A DNA stretch of 28,310 nucleotides. It comes from JAENZQ01 sp964553505 (lineage in GTDB: Bacteria > Bacillota > Clostridia > Peptostreptococcales > JAAYPU01). The notes under the pieces were generated by a model, which was not told where the DNA came from, did no database searches, and saw only the letters and a program-made list of their open reading frames with translations. Below, in pieces: positions 15,707-23,600 of this stretch. The stretch is from positions 1-28,310 of the forward strand of contig CAZKKX010000016.1 of the NCBI GenBank assembly GCA_964553505.1. Reading direction: 5' to 3'. Both the position numbers and the translations under genes were made by a program. Positions within the stretch are counted from its first letter, which is position 1. The number at the start of each line of letters is the position of its first letter.

Positions 15707-16090
15707 TCAATCTTCCTCTTCACATAATTTTTCATAGGCTCCAGCATCAAGAAATTCGGTTAGTTCAGATAAATCAGAGGGTTCAATTACAATCATCCAA
15801 TTCTCATAAGGATCTTTATTGATCTCTTCAGGGTAATCAAGGACTTTATCATTTACTTTCTGCACTGTCCCTGATAAAGGTGCATAAATATCCGATGCTG
15901 CTTTGACAGATTCTACCACTCCAAATACATCATCTTTTATAACCTTATCCCCTACTTCCGGTAGTTCAACAAACACTACATCTCCCAATGAATTCTGAGC
16001 GTAATCTGTGATCCCTACATATATTAAGTTATCTTCTTTTTTAATCCATTCATGTGCCTTTGTATATTTTAAATCTTTAGGAATATTCAT
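15707..16090 (-). CDS. gcvH: Glycine cleavage H protein (lipoyl carrier)
   Basis: A 127-residue carrier that shuttles the aminomethyl group between P, T and L proteins. The lipoyl lysine is Lys63 in FGVVESVKAASDIYAPLSG. The N-terminus MNIPKDLKYTKAHEWIK and the INKDPYENWMIVIEP block are typical, and the length is standard. GAAAGGAG stands upstream of ATG 16090. There is no lipoate ligase in the window, so lipoylation must come from elsewhere. Confidence 0.97.
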   Translation of the reverse strand: MNIPKDLKYTKAHEWIKKEDNLIYVGITDYAQNSLGDVVFVELPEVGDKVIKDDVFGVVESVKAASDIYAPLSGTVQKVNDKVLDYPEEINKDPYENWMIVIEPSDLSELTEFLDAGAYEKLCEEED

Positions 16091-16136
16091 TTTCCTATCT
16101 CTCCTTTCAAGTTAAATAGCATTTTTAAAATTATCC

Positions 16137-17231
16137 TTACTTTTTGTGGTTGTTTCTATAAAAGGGCAGTTTGACAATAACCGCTTCCTTACTTTTTCCT
16201 CGAATAAGAACTTCGACTTTTCTCCCCCTCTCAATATATTTATTTTTAAGGAGTGCTAACCCAATACTCTTATCAAGGGAAGGTGAATAACTACCCGAAG
16301 TGATAAAACCAATATCCTTGTGATCCACCTGAACCCTGCATCCTTCTCTGGGTATACCTGGGTCTGTCATCTCGATTCCCGTCAGTTTTCTCGTTAACCC
16401 TTGTTTTTTCTGTCGAGCAAGCTCTTCTTTTCCGATAAAATAACTTTTATCAAGCTTTACAAACCTTCCCAGTCGAGCTTCCAAGGGGGAAATGTCTTGG
16501 CTGATTTCATGCCCATACAAGGGAAGGGCCGCCTCGAGACGGAGCGTATCTCTGGCACCCAGACCGGCCGGCATCAATCCCTCTTGCTTTCCGGACTCCA
16601 ACAGTTTCTTCCATAATCCCGGTATTTCTTCAGGCGGGGCATAGATTTCAAATCCGTCCTCACCGGTATATCCCGTTCGGGATACCAATACCTTGACACC
16701 TCCTAATTCCACATTGTCTTGAAATGTATAAAACTGTAATGCATCCAGGGGTGTCTCCGTCAGTTTTTGCAAAATAGCTTGCGACTCAGGCCCCTGCAAA
16801 GCAAGTTGGGCAAATTTATCAGATATATCTTCGATTTCAACTTCTTCCTTACAGTTTTTTAGCATCCATTGAAGGTCTTTCTCAGTATTACCTGCATTAA
16901 CCACCATCAAATATTTTGTATCATTCGTTCTGTAAACCAGAAGATCATCTATAACGCCGCCATGAGAATAACACATTGGTGTATAGATGATTTGATGATT
17001 CTTCATCTTTGAAATATCGTTTGTCACTATTTTCTGTATGTACTTTTCCGCATCCGGTCCTTTTACAATGATTTCACCCATATGGGAAACATCAAACAGC
17101 CCTGCTCTGTTTCGAACACTGTTATGTTCGTCCAGGATCCCGGAATACTGTACCGGAAGCATCCAGCCCGCAAAATCAATCATTTTGCTTTTTAACTCCC
17201 GATGCACCTGATACAATGGCGTTTTTTTCAT
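16137..17231 (-). CDS. gcvT: Aminomethyltransferase (T-protein)
   Basis: A 364-residue tetrahydrofolate enzyme that releases ammonia from the aminomethyl-GcvH arm and makes 5,10-methylene-THF. Family blocks are DFAGWMLPVQYSGILDEHN near residue 19, GLFDVSHMGEI near 44, LALQGPESQAIL near 142, RTGYTGEDGFEIY near 191 and ARDTLRLEAALPLYGHEIS near 227, which includes the catalytic Asp. It is the first gene of the operon, with AAAGGAGTG before ATG 17231, and follows a riboswitch-terminator leader of about 270 nt. Confidence 0.97.
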   Translation of the reverse strand: MKKTPLYQVHRELKSKMIDFAGWMLPVQYSGILDEHNSVRNRAGLFDVSHMGEIIVKGPDAEKYIQKIVTNDISKMKNHQIIYTPMCYSHGGVIDDLLVYRTNDTKYLMVVNAGNTEKDLQWMLKNCKEEVEIEDISDKFAQLALQGPESQAILQKLTETPLDALQFYTFQDNVELGGVKVLVSRTGYTGEDGFEIYAPPEEIPGLWKKLLESGKQEGLMPAGLGARDTLRLEAALPLYGHEISQDISPLEARLGRFVKLDKSYFIGKEELARQKKQGLTRKLTGIEMTDPGIPREGCRVQVDHKDIGFITSGSYSPSLDKSIGLALLKNKYIERGRKVEVLIRGKSKEAVIVKLPFYRNNHKK

Positions 17232-17278
17232 TCAATCACTCCTTTCTTTATTCTTTGTATAATCCCACCTGCTTTATG

Positions 17279-17326
17279 TACAAAAAAATAAATAAAGACA
17301 GGGGTCAGCTCATGCTGGCCTCTGTC
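17279..17326 (-). terminator. Riboswitch-controlled intrinsic terminator upstream of gcvT
   Basis: On the minus strand GACAG-agg-CCAGC, loop ATGA, then GCTG-accc-CTGTC (17297-17326) is followed by a T-rich tail (17279-17296, including seven T in a row). The 5' arm contains CAGAG, the same bases that close the second glycine aptamer. Confidence 0.85.
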
Positions 17327-17482
17327 CTTTAACCTGAGAGATTACCGGTTTATGTCCGGGTACCCCATCGGTGCCGTGACTATTGACACGGACTCTCCAG
17401 AGTTCGTCAGGGTCGATCCTTTTGCCTGAGAGTTTCTGCCTTTTTGCTCCTTCGGCGTCCGCTATTGCGAATCTCTCTCGAT
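17319..17482 (-). ncRNA. Tandem glycine riboswitch (two aptamers), probable ON switch
   Basis: The gcvT leader has two successive glycine aptamers on the minus strand. The first carries GCCGAAGGAGCAA and ends AACTCTCAGGCAAAAGGATC. The second has GCACCGATGGGGTA and ends AATCTCTCAGGTTAAAGGAC. These are the signature blocks of the Bacillota glycine riboswitch. The closing stem of aptamer 2 can form between CTCTG (in GAACTCTGGAG) and CAGAG, and this CAGAG is also part of the terminator arm. Glycine binding would therefore block termination and switch on glycine breakdown. The mechanism is inference from the shared bases. Confidence 0.93.
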
Positions 17483-17509
17483 TCCCTCTTTTCATATTCT
17501 TTTGACGAG

Positions 17510-17538
17510 AGTGTAACACACCACCGGTGCTATGTCAA
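17510..17538 (-). promoter_or_regulatory. Promoter of the glycine cleavage operon
   Basis: On the minus strand a perfect TTGACA (17533-17538), 17 nt, then TACACT (17510-17515). Transcription would start near 17503, about 20 nt before the first aptamer, with coding sequence only after 17231. Confidence 0.7.
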
Positions 17539-17572
17539 GAAAACCCAGTTCAGGAAAGTAAAGGGCTATTCA

Positions 17573-17796
17573 TTACATTTCTTTCTGGTATTTATTCATT
17601 AAATAGATAGGAAGGATATTATATGAAAGAGAAATTCCTACCGTCAATAAAATCAACCCTAAGGATTCATTGAACAAGTTCATGGTATACGCCGACCCCA
17701 TTACAAGCCATTGTAGAACATCTTCGGATTTTGCGCTGCTACCAGACCTGCTCCCGATAAAAGTGTAATGATATAAAAAGATGTTTTTTTAAGCAT
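17573..17796 (-). pseudogene. Frameshifted small membrane protein partnered with Xre regulator
   Basis: An ATG lies directly after the stop of the Xre gene, with GAGGAGG overlapping the end of that gene. The reading frame opens with MLKKTSFYIITLLSGAGLVA (a first hydrophobic helix) but stops after about 31 codons. A different frame then carries KSEDVLQWLVMGSAYTMNLF and a second helix, LGLILLTVGISLSYNILPIY, ending LMNKYQKEM at 17573. Joined, they would give a protein of about 74 residues with two transmembrane helices. The switch point is near 17738. Small two-helix proteins are often encoded behind Xre regulators of this size. A sequencing error cannot be excluded, so this may be a real lesion or an intact gene. 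Confidence 0.6.
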
Positions 17797-17797
17797 T

Positions 17798-17995
17798 CTA
17801 TTCCTCCTCATAAACAAAAATATCTTCAATGGACATATCAAAGTACCGGGCAATTTTAAATGCAAGTATAATAGACGGATTATACCGACCGTTTTCCAGA
17901 GAACCTATGGTCTGCCTGGATACTTCCAAAGCTGCTGCCAGTTCTTCTTGTTTGATACTATGCTGTTTTCTTATTTCTTCTAATCTATTTTTCAA
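17798..17995 (-). CDS. Small Xre-family DNA-binding regulator
   Basis: A 65-residue protein that is almost only a Cro/CI helix-turn-helix: RLEEIRKQHSIKQEELAAAL, then EVSRQTIGSLENGRYNPSI and an acidic end DIFVYEEE. It is the compact transcription factor class often encoded with a small membrane protein. The start is TTG 17995 with AAAGGGTG upstream. Its stop touches the ribosome binding site of the membrane gene at 17573-17796. An unusually long palindrome and a promoter lie just upstream, so autorepression is likely. The ligand is unknown. Confidence 0.9.
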   Translation of the reverse strand: MKNRLEEIRKQHSIKQEELAAALEVSRQTIGSLENGRYNPSIILAFKIARYFDMSIEDIFVYEEE

Positions 17996-18017
17996 AGTGA
18001 CACCCTTTCACAAATAA

Positions 18018-18082
18018 TGGAAAGTATGCTTTACATTTATAAAAGTAACATATGCCCGTATAAATGTCAAGCTTGCTTTCCA
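18018..18082 (-). promoter_or_regulatory. 24-bp inverted-repeat operator and promoter of the Xre gene
   Basis: Two arms of 24 bp, 18018-18041 and 18059-18082, are inverted copies with 21 of 24 bases matching (each begins TGGAAAG and ends ACATTTATA when read inwards). On the minus strand TTGACA (18065-18070) lies in one arm and TACTTT (18042-18047), 17 nt away, lies in the spacer beside the other. A dimer pair bound to both arms would block this promoter and could also affect the divergent promoter at 18091. Confidence 0.7.
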
Positions 18083-18090
18083 TAATACTA

Positions 18091-18119
18091 TTGAATCTAT
18101 TGGCGTTATGGAATATAAT
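18091..18119 (+). promoter_or_regulatory. Promoter of the phzF remnant
   Basis: TTGAAT (18091-18096), a 17-nt spacer and a perfect TATAAT (18114-18119). It is intact although its gene is broken, and it abuts the Xre operator palindrome. Confidence 0.55.
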
Positions 18120-18189
18120 AAGTATAGATATTCATAATTATTCTAAATAATTTAGAAAATACTCCTTGTTTATGAAAGTAGGAATCGCA

Positions 18190-18442
18190 ATGAAAGAAGT
18201 GAAAATCTATCAGGTGGATGCATTTACTACTTATCCCCAATGGTGCTTTAGGTGCTTATCTGGTGACGCAAAAAGCGCTGCCTCTTAACAAGGATAACCT
18301 CATTATCAAAGTAGAACAGGGTTATGTCATGAATTGGCCCAGTGAAATCATTGTAAAAATTATGCATCAAAGGGGCACTGTAACAAATGTACAAGTCGGT
18401 GGTTGTGTGGTAATTATGATAAAAGGATTATTATTCTTGTGA
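18190..18442 (+). pseudogene. PhzF-family isomerase/epimerase gene with large internal deletion
   Basis: ATG 18190, preceded by an AGGA site, begins MKEVKIYQVDAFTT, the hallmark N-terminus of PhzF-like proteins. After 14 residues the frame becomes unrelated and stops. In another frame from about 18228 the C-terminal end of the same family appears: PNGALGAYLV, then KVEQGYVMNWPSEIIVKI and VQVGGCVVIM to the stop at 18442. About 190 residues in the middle, including the catalytic Glu region, are missing compared with the usual 260-300. The two ends in correct order with one sharp junction point to a single deletion. No function is expected. Confidence 0.82.
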
Positions 18443-18571
18443 TTATTGGAAATAATCAAATTGACACAGAATTAGTATACAAAAAATGAGATAACAAATA
18501 AAAATATTTTCAATTATAAAATAATCATAAAAGTATTGTATATAAATAATAAAATAATTGGAGGTTCGATT

Positions 18572-20158
18572 ATGAAATCAAAAAGAATGATAGTTATTGC
18601 CATGACGCTTGTATTCTTATTCGGTCTGATTACCACTGCTAACGCTTCATTTACAGACATTGACGATAGCCCCCATCGTGATGCCATCGAAAAAATGACT
18701 GAATTAGGTATTTTAGAGGGAGTAGGGAACAATCTTTTTGCTCCGGAAAGGGAACTCAACAGAGCTGCAGCAGCCAAGGTAACAGCGTTCCTCTTAGGCT
18801 ATACGGAAGAAGATGCTCTGGAAGCTGCCCATTGGGACCCTATGTTTGATGATGTATACGAGACCGATCATGAATGGGCTATAGGCTGGATTAATCTTGT
18901 AGCAAGTGAAGGTGTTCTAAAAGGATATCCAGAAGGAGAATACAAACCTGGAAGTGACTTGCAGATGGTTCACTGGGCTGCCATACTGTCGCGTATTTTA
19001 GGATATGAGGAAGAAGGACTATCCTGGCCGGATGACTACAATAAATTGGCGGTAGACTTAGCCCTAACTTATGGTTTGGATTATTCCGGAACGACAGTTA
19101 TGAACCGTGCCCAGATGGCGCAAATGACTACAACTGCCATATATGACGTAGAAATGCCTGGCGGAAGCAAAATAATAGATATAATTGACTTCGAAACAGA
19201 AGGCAAAGATCAAGGAATAGCGGAAGAAGAAAGTCAGCAGGAAGAGTTAGAAGAAAATGAAAATGAATATTTGGAAGAAGTGGTCTATGAGAATGTCAGC
19301 TTGTCTGTAATGGTAAGTAAATCACTGATTCCTGCAGGTGGAGGACAAACTGTCGTAATAAATACTAATGTAACTCATGATAATAACCTGCCTGCAAAGG
19401 GCGTTCCGGTAGGTTTCTTTGCCAGTCAAGATGATACCTTTAGAAAAGAACAATTATCCACAATTGAAAGCATTACAGATACCAATGGCAAGGTTACTGC
19501 CACATACACTACCTTATCGGCTGATGATGACAAATATGTATCTATAAAAGCCAATGTGCCGGTTGATGATGACTGGATGGAAGCAAACACATACATATTG
19601 GCGTCTGACAAAGGTTCTGTACTGGAAGGCAGAATCATCAATCCTTTTACAGGGGAGCCTCTCTCAAAGGTATCCATTGATATTTGTAATGTAGATAATA
19701 ATAATATTTATTATATGTTTGAAAACATATCAGATGAAAATGGTAACTACTCTATTCCTGTACTTCCGGGAGAATACCATATAAGGTATTACATAGATTC
19801 GGAAGATAAGGCTTATTACAACGATTCTTATACCGGTTCACACCATGAATTTGAAACCGATAAAATGAATATAAGGGTTCAAATGGCAGTCGATCCAAAC
19901 AACAATTATACCCTGGATACTGAAATGGGTATAGTAAAAGGTGTGGTGAACAATTTAGGATCCCATAGTGAAATATATTTGGTTCGTCACGACGGAATGC
20001 ATACAACATCAATTGCAAATGTTAAAGAAGACGGCAGCTTCATCATTCCACTAAGAGAAGGAAATTATGAAATTAATGCTGCAGGTGGTCATATAATTAA
20101 CCCAAATGTTAAAGTAGAAAAAGGAAAAGTAACCGATCTTGGCACTTTCTCAAGATAA
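18572..20158 (+). CDS. S-layer-homology surface protein with Ig-like and CarboxypepD_reg-like domains
   Basis: A 528-residue exported protein. The signal peptide is MKSKRMIVIAMTLVFLFGLI plus TTANA, cleaved before SFTDI. SLH repeats follow: ASFTDIDDSPHRDAIEKMTE, then FDDVYETDHEWAIGWINLVA and a third, weaker one near residues 140-190. They should bind the secondary cell-wall polymer. A very acidic linker (about 205-240) leads to a Big_1-like domain (TDTNGKVTATYTT). Two carboxypeptidase regulatory-like beta sandwiches follow (GRIINPFTGEPLSKVSIDI with DENGNYSIPVLPGEYHIRY, and the last 90 residues). ATG 18572 has TTGGAGG; the in-frame upstream ATG 18536 has none. It is probably a non-catalytic surface or adhesion protein. 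A hairpin follows at 20238. Confidence 0.9.
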   Translation: MKSKRMIVIAMTLVFLFGLITTANASFTDIDDSPHRDAIEKMTELGILEGVGNNLFAPERELNRAAAAKVTAFLLGYTEEDALEAAHWDPMFDDVYETDHEWAIGWINLVASEGVLKGYPEGEYKPGSDLQMVHWAAILSRILGYEEEGLSWPDDYNKLAVDLALTYGLDYSGTTVMNRAQMAQMTTTAIYDVEMPGGSKIIDIIDFETEGKDQGIAEEESQQEELEENENEYLEEVVYENVSLSVMVSKSLIPAGGGQTVVINTNVTHDNNLPAKGVPVGFFASQDDTFRKEQLSTIESITDTNGKVTATYTTLSADDDKYVSIKANVPVDDDWMEANTYILASDKGSVLEGRIINPFTGEPLSKVSIDICNVDNNNIYYMFENISDENGNYSIPVLPGEYHIRYYIDSEDKAYYNDSYTGSHHEFETDKMNIRVQMAVDPNNNYTLDTEMGIVKGVVNNLGSHSEIYLVRHDGMHTTSIANVKEDGSFIIPLREGNYEINAAGGHIINPNVKVEKGKVTDLGTFSR

Positions 20159-20237
20159 TGGTCTTCCGCTGCAATTAAAGCCACTGAGAAATACATCCTA
20201 ATTAACATTAAAATGAATAATAAATGACAAAAAGTAT

Positions 20238-20297
20238 GAAAAATCCTCCAAATAGTGTGACCCAATTAAACAAAAAACACTACCAAGGAGGATTTTC
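20238..20297. terminator. Long imperfect hairpin downstream of the SLH gene
   Basis: GAAAAATCCTCC-aaa-TAGTGT (20238-20258) pairs with ACACTA-cca-AGGAGGATTTTC (20277-20297) across an 18-nt loop. A T-rich stretch follows. It could end the SLH transcript. The long imperfect arms and the AGGAGG sitting in the right arm without a start codon also suit a transposon-end remnant. Confidence 0.5.
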
Positions 20298-20403
20298 ATT
20301 TATTATTATATCACTTTTTTCAGAAAATTTTATCTAATCTTAATCTTCTCATTATTTTGCATATATGTTTTTGTAATATCATTGGTTGAAAGGAAATGTA
20401 GAA

Positions 20404-21840
20404 ATGAAAATAATTTGGAAAATCAGTAGCAAAATAATGCTTACCGTCATGGTATGTACTTCGATACTTGCAGCTTTGATTGGGATTATCGTTTTAAATC
20501 AGAGCAGCAAAACAATAGAAGAGAATACCTATCAAAATTTAGAGTTAACAGCAGAAAAATACGGAAGCATATTCAGCGAATCCACAAGGTCGATAGAAGC
20601 TACCGTTAGAGCCTATCAGGCAACTTTCATGTCTACTTTTGATATGGACAGATTTAACAATGAAAAGGAAGCTTATATCAATACTTATCTGAACCAAATA
20701 TTATTACCTGTCACTAAAGAATATGCTATTCAAGAACAGGATAATTTAAGAGAAATCTATATAGATTTTAATCCGGACCTTTTCCCTGAAATGAAACCAG
20801 ATGAAAGAATATATGGAGCCTGGTATTTAATTTCCGAAGGTAGAGCGGAAAAACAATTAATGGAGCAGAAGAAGGATTTTTACCCGGAAAACAGCAATAT
20901 GATTTGGTATTACGATGTTGTTAAGGAAGGAAAAGGCTTATGGAGTGAACCATACACAGATATGTATACCGATGACAAAATCATCTCATATGGGGTTCCT
21001 TTAATAATAGACGATCAACTGATTGGAGTTGCAGGTGCCAGCATAGAATTTGAAAGTTTGAAATCTATAATAGAAAAGTTTACTGTGTTTGAAACGGGCT
21101 ATGCCTTTTTATTGAGCGGTGATTATAACATCATTGCCAGCCCGATAATTGATACAGACCTTTACGCCGTACCTCTTATCAGCCTTAACCGGGAATACAA
21201 AGCATTAATGAATGCAATAGAAAACCTTGATCAGAAGTTAGTTATTATTGGTGAGGGCGACGATCAAAGAGTATTAAGCTGGGGAAAAATGACCAATGGT
21301 TATGTAGTAGTTATAGAAGTAAAAAATAAAGAAATTTTCAAAGGTCTTAATCGCGTAAGAACAATTGTTGATGGAATGATTTTATTTGGTATTGTCATGT
21401 CTGCATTTATTGCCTATTTTCTTGGTATCCATATTGCAAAACCAATAGACCTGCTCCAGAAAAAATCCAATAGGCTTTCATACTTGGATTTAAGAGAAAA
21501 TAAAAGCTTAAACACCAATAAAAATAATGATTTAAACAAAATAGTATTTGAACTGGAAATTTTCAGAAATGAAGTTCAAAAAACAATTTTAACACTCAGA
21601 AATAACTTTGAAAATGAAGAAATATGCATGGCTAAAATGAAATCTGTTTTGAATCGCCTTGAAATTATTCAGGAAAGAACTTTTACCGCCCTGGAGAACG
21701 GTAATATAGATGAAAAAATCTTTGATTTTAATAAAGAAGAATTTAAACGATTACTGATTGAAATCAATGATTGGATGGATAAATCCTCCAGAATCAATAA
21801 TGAAAACAAAAGTATCATAAGCTCCTATAAAACAGATTAA
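20404..21840 (+). CDS. Stand-alone double-Cache membrane sensor without output domain
   Basis: A 478-residue protein has two transmembrane helices (about residues 9-31 and 321-342) framing an extracytoplasmic domain of about 290 residues. That domain looks like a dCache_1 sensor: IWYYDVVKEGKGLWSEPYTD, then IISYGVPLIIDDQLIGVAGA and ETGYAFLLSGDYNIIASP. After helix 2 a HAMP-like stretch (HIAKPIDLLQKKSNRLSYLD) and a coiled coil of about 110 residues end the protein. No methyl-accepting, kinase, GGDEF or phosphatase domain follows. I chose ATG 20404 with AAAGGA upstream over TTG 20386. It lies 94 nt before the NhaC gene, probably in one transcript, so it may sense a substrate for, or modulate, the antiporter or the kinase further on. 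The function is unproven. Confidence 0.8.
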   Translation: MKIIWKISSKIMLTVMVCTSILAALIGIIVLNQSSKTIEENTYQNLELTAEKYGSIFSESTRSIEATVRAYQATFMSTFDMDRFNNEKEAYINTYLNQILLPVTKEYAIQEQDNLREIYIDFNPDLFPEMKPDERIYGAWYLISEGRAEKQLMEQKKDFYPENSNMIWYYDVVKEGKGLWSEPYTDMYTDDKIISYGVPLIIDDQLIGVAGASIEFESLKSIIEKFTVFETGYAFLLSGDYNIIASPIIDTDLYAVPLISLNREYKALMNAIENLDQKLVIIGEGDDQRVLSWGKMTNGYVVVIEVKNKEIFKGLNRVRTIVDGMILFGIVMSAFIAYFLGIHIAKPIDLLQKKSNRLSYLDLRENKSLNTNKNNDLNKIVFELEIFRNEVQKTILTLRNNFENEEICMAKMKSVLNRLEIIQERTFTALENGNIDEKIFDFNKEEFKRLLIEINDWMDKSSRINNENKSIISSYKTD

Positions 21841-21934
21841 CATAATTTTCGTCAGTTAAAGCTAAGATAATAATTTTTAATGAAAGGAGGTCCAATTCTA
21901 ATTTAATAATTATAAGCAAAGAAAGGAGTATTTT

Positions 21935-23419
21935 ATGGTAGAAAAACTTCAAGCAGAAGTTAAAAATTTCAGCCCAAGGAGATCTCTAACAGCAGTTATC
22001 ATTATTGTACTGGCCTCTATGGTTTTAACCTCGTTTTTACCCAGCGAACCGGTTGACGGAAGCTTTGGCTTGGCCTCTTGTATACCTGCGTTTTTTCTGG
22101 TCATTTACATATTTATTACCAAAAGAATATTGGAAGCCCTTACATTAGCATCTGTAATCGGTTTCTCCATGATCTCTGATGATATTTTAGATACCTTCAG
22201 CACTTCATTAACCACTAACTTGATGAATGAGGATACCGTATGGTTGATTATCGTATGTGGTCTCATGGGAGGAATTATTGCATTAATTGAAAAAGCCGGA
22301 GGTGCCTTTGCTTTTGGTGAATGGGTTGGTAAACGGGCTAAAACCCGAAAAACAACATTGATTTGGACTTGGGTATTAGGAATATTCATTTTTATTGATG
22401 ATTATTTAAATTCATTGACCGTAGGTTCATGTATGGCCCCTGTTACTGATCGGCACAAGGTTCCAAGGGAATTTCTCGCTTATGTCGTGGACTCAACTGC
22501 AGCCCCCTTATGTGTTATAATCCCAATTACTACTTGGTCTGCATTTTGCGGAAAACTCTTAGAAATCAACGGTTGGGCCCCTGAAGGAGAAGGCTTGACT
22601 TATTTTATTAAAACAATTCCTTTTAATTTTTACGCATGGATTGCAGCAATTCTTGTGCCATTGGTTGTTTTAGGAATCGTCCCTATTTTTGGCCCTATGA
22701 AAAAAGCGGAAGAACGTGTCGCTAATGGCGGTCCTCTTGCGCCTCCGGGCTCAGAAAAAATTGATATCAAGGCCGGTGAGGATACAACAGAAATACCCGA
22801 CAATCCAAAACTAATAAACTTTTTCCTTCCCATCCTCGTTCTAATCGGAGCAACTATTTATTTCGATGTTGATATGCAGATGGGAGTATTGTCGACATTA
22901 GTTTTTATGTTTGTGTTCTATCTGGCACAGAACATTGTAACGGCAGAAGAATTTGCAGATCTTATATTGGTAGGTATCAGAAATATGATTCTTCCGTTAA
23001 TGCTGATGGTTCTTGCCTTTGTATTTGGCGATGCCAATGATCAAATCGGGTTTACTTATTATGTCATCAACAGTGCTACCCGCTTTATGACTCCGGAACT
23101 TATGCCATTTATTATATTTATTGTTTTGGCATTTACAGAATTTATTACCGGAACTAATTGGGGTATGTATATTATCGCATTACCTATCGTTATCCCGTTA
23201 GCAACCATCATTGGTGCCAATATGCCTCTAAGTATTGCTGCCGTTTTATCCGCAGGAGTATTGGGAAGCCACATCTGTTTTTATTCGGATGCAACAATTT
23301 TAACCTCTGCTGCTACCGGATGCAACAATTTTAATCATGCACTGACACAGGCCCCATTTGGTATATTTGCCGGTATTATATCTGCTGTTATGTTCTTGAT
23401 TGCTGGGTTTATTGTTTAA
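21935..23419 (+). CDS. NhaC-family Na+/H+ antiporter-type transporter
   Basis: A 494-residue integral membrane protein with about twelve hydrophobic segments and a hydrophilic loop near residues 260-295 (PPGSEKIDIKAGEDTTEIPD). Family blocks are FIDDYLNSLTVGSCMAPVTD near 154, VVDSTAAPLCVIIPITTWSA near 185 and a C-terminal ADGN-free but related EFITGTNWGMYIIALPIVIP, then SHICFYSDATILTSAATGCN. These fit the NhaC family (PF03553), whose members exchange sodium for protons or for organic anions such as malate or tyrosine-tyramine pairs; the true substrate is open. ATG 21935 has AAAGGAG. The gene ends in a strong terminator, which closes the Cache-NhaC unit before the kinase. Confidence 0.88.
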   Translation: MVEKLQAEVKNFSPRRSLTAVIIIVLASMVLTSFLPSEPVDGSFGLASCIPAFFLVIYIFITKRILEALTLASVIGFSMISDDILDTFSTSLTTNLMNEDTVWLIIVCGLMGGIIALIEKAGGAFAFGEWVGKRAKTRKTTLIWTWVLGIFIFIDDYLNSLTVGSCMAPVTDRHKVPREFLAYVVDSTAAPLCVIIPITTWSAFCGKLLEINGWAPEGEGLTYFIKTIPFNFYAWIAAILVPLVVLGIVPIFGPMKKAEERVANGGPLAPPGSEKIDIKAGEDTTEIPDNPKLINFFLPILVLIGATIYFDVDMQMGVLSTLVFMFVFYLAQNIVTAEEFADLILVGIRNMILPLMLMVLAFVFGDANDQIGFTYYVINSATRFMTPELMPFIIFIVLAFTEFITGTNWGMYIIALPIVIPLATIIGANMPLSIAAVLSAGVLGSHICFYSDATILTSAATGCNNFNHALTQAPFGIFAGIISAVMFLIAGFIV

Positions 23420-23467
23420 ATTGATTTAATTAATCAAACTTACAATCAGGCAACCTTGCATTTTAAA

Positions 23468-23510
23468 AAAAGAGTTGATTCGACCTTAGAATCAACTCTT
23501 TTCCTTTTCA
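23468..23510 (+). terminator. Intrinsic terminator of the NhaC gene
   Basis: AAAAGAGTTGATTC (23468-23481) and GAATCAACTCTTTT (23489-23502) form a perfect 14-bp stem with a 7-nt loop. The stem's own T-run is followed by CCTTTTC. The A-run on the other side makes it bidirectional in principle. Confidence 0.9.
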
Positions 23511-23600
23511 TTTGATTTCATGGTAGGATATTGCCGTATCTACATTTATTTTGTACTATAGAATTAAGCATTAATTATAATTCTAAACAGGAGCGTTTTC

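Noticed and set aside
17319..17482. Tandem repeats suggesting a CRISPR or duplicated leader
   Set aside because: The two similar blocks are the paired glycine aptamers, not repeats with spacers.
17310..17519. Minus-strand open frame of 69 codons upstream of gcvT
   Set aside because: It lies entirely within the tandem glycine riboswitch, and its residues derive from aptamer sequence.
21880..21906. Eight-codon ORF ATGAAAGGAGGTCC... before the NhaC gene
   Set aside because: The sequence is mostly an AAAGGAGGT motif with no upstream ribosome binding site; nothing shows that it is translated. It could be a relic or a standby ribosome site.
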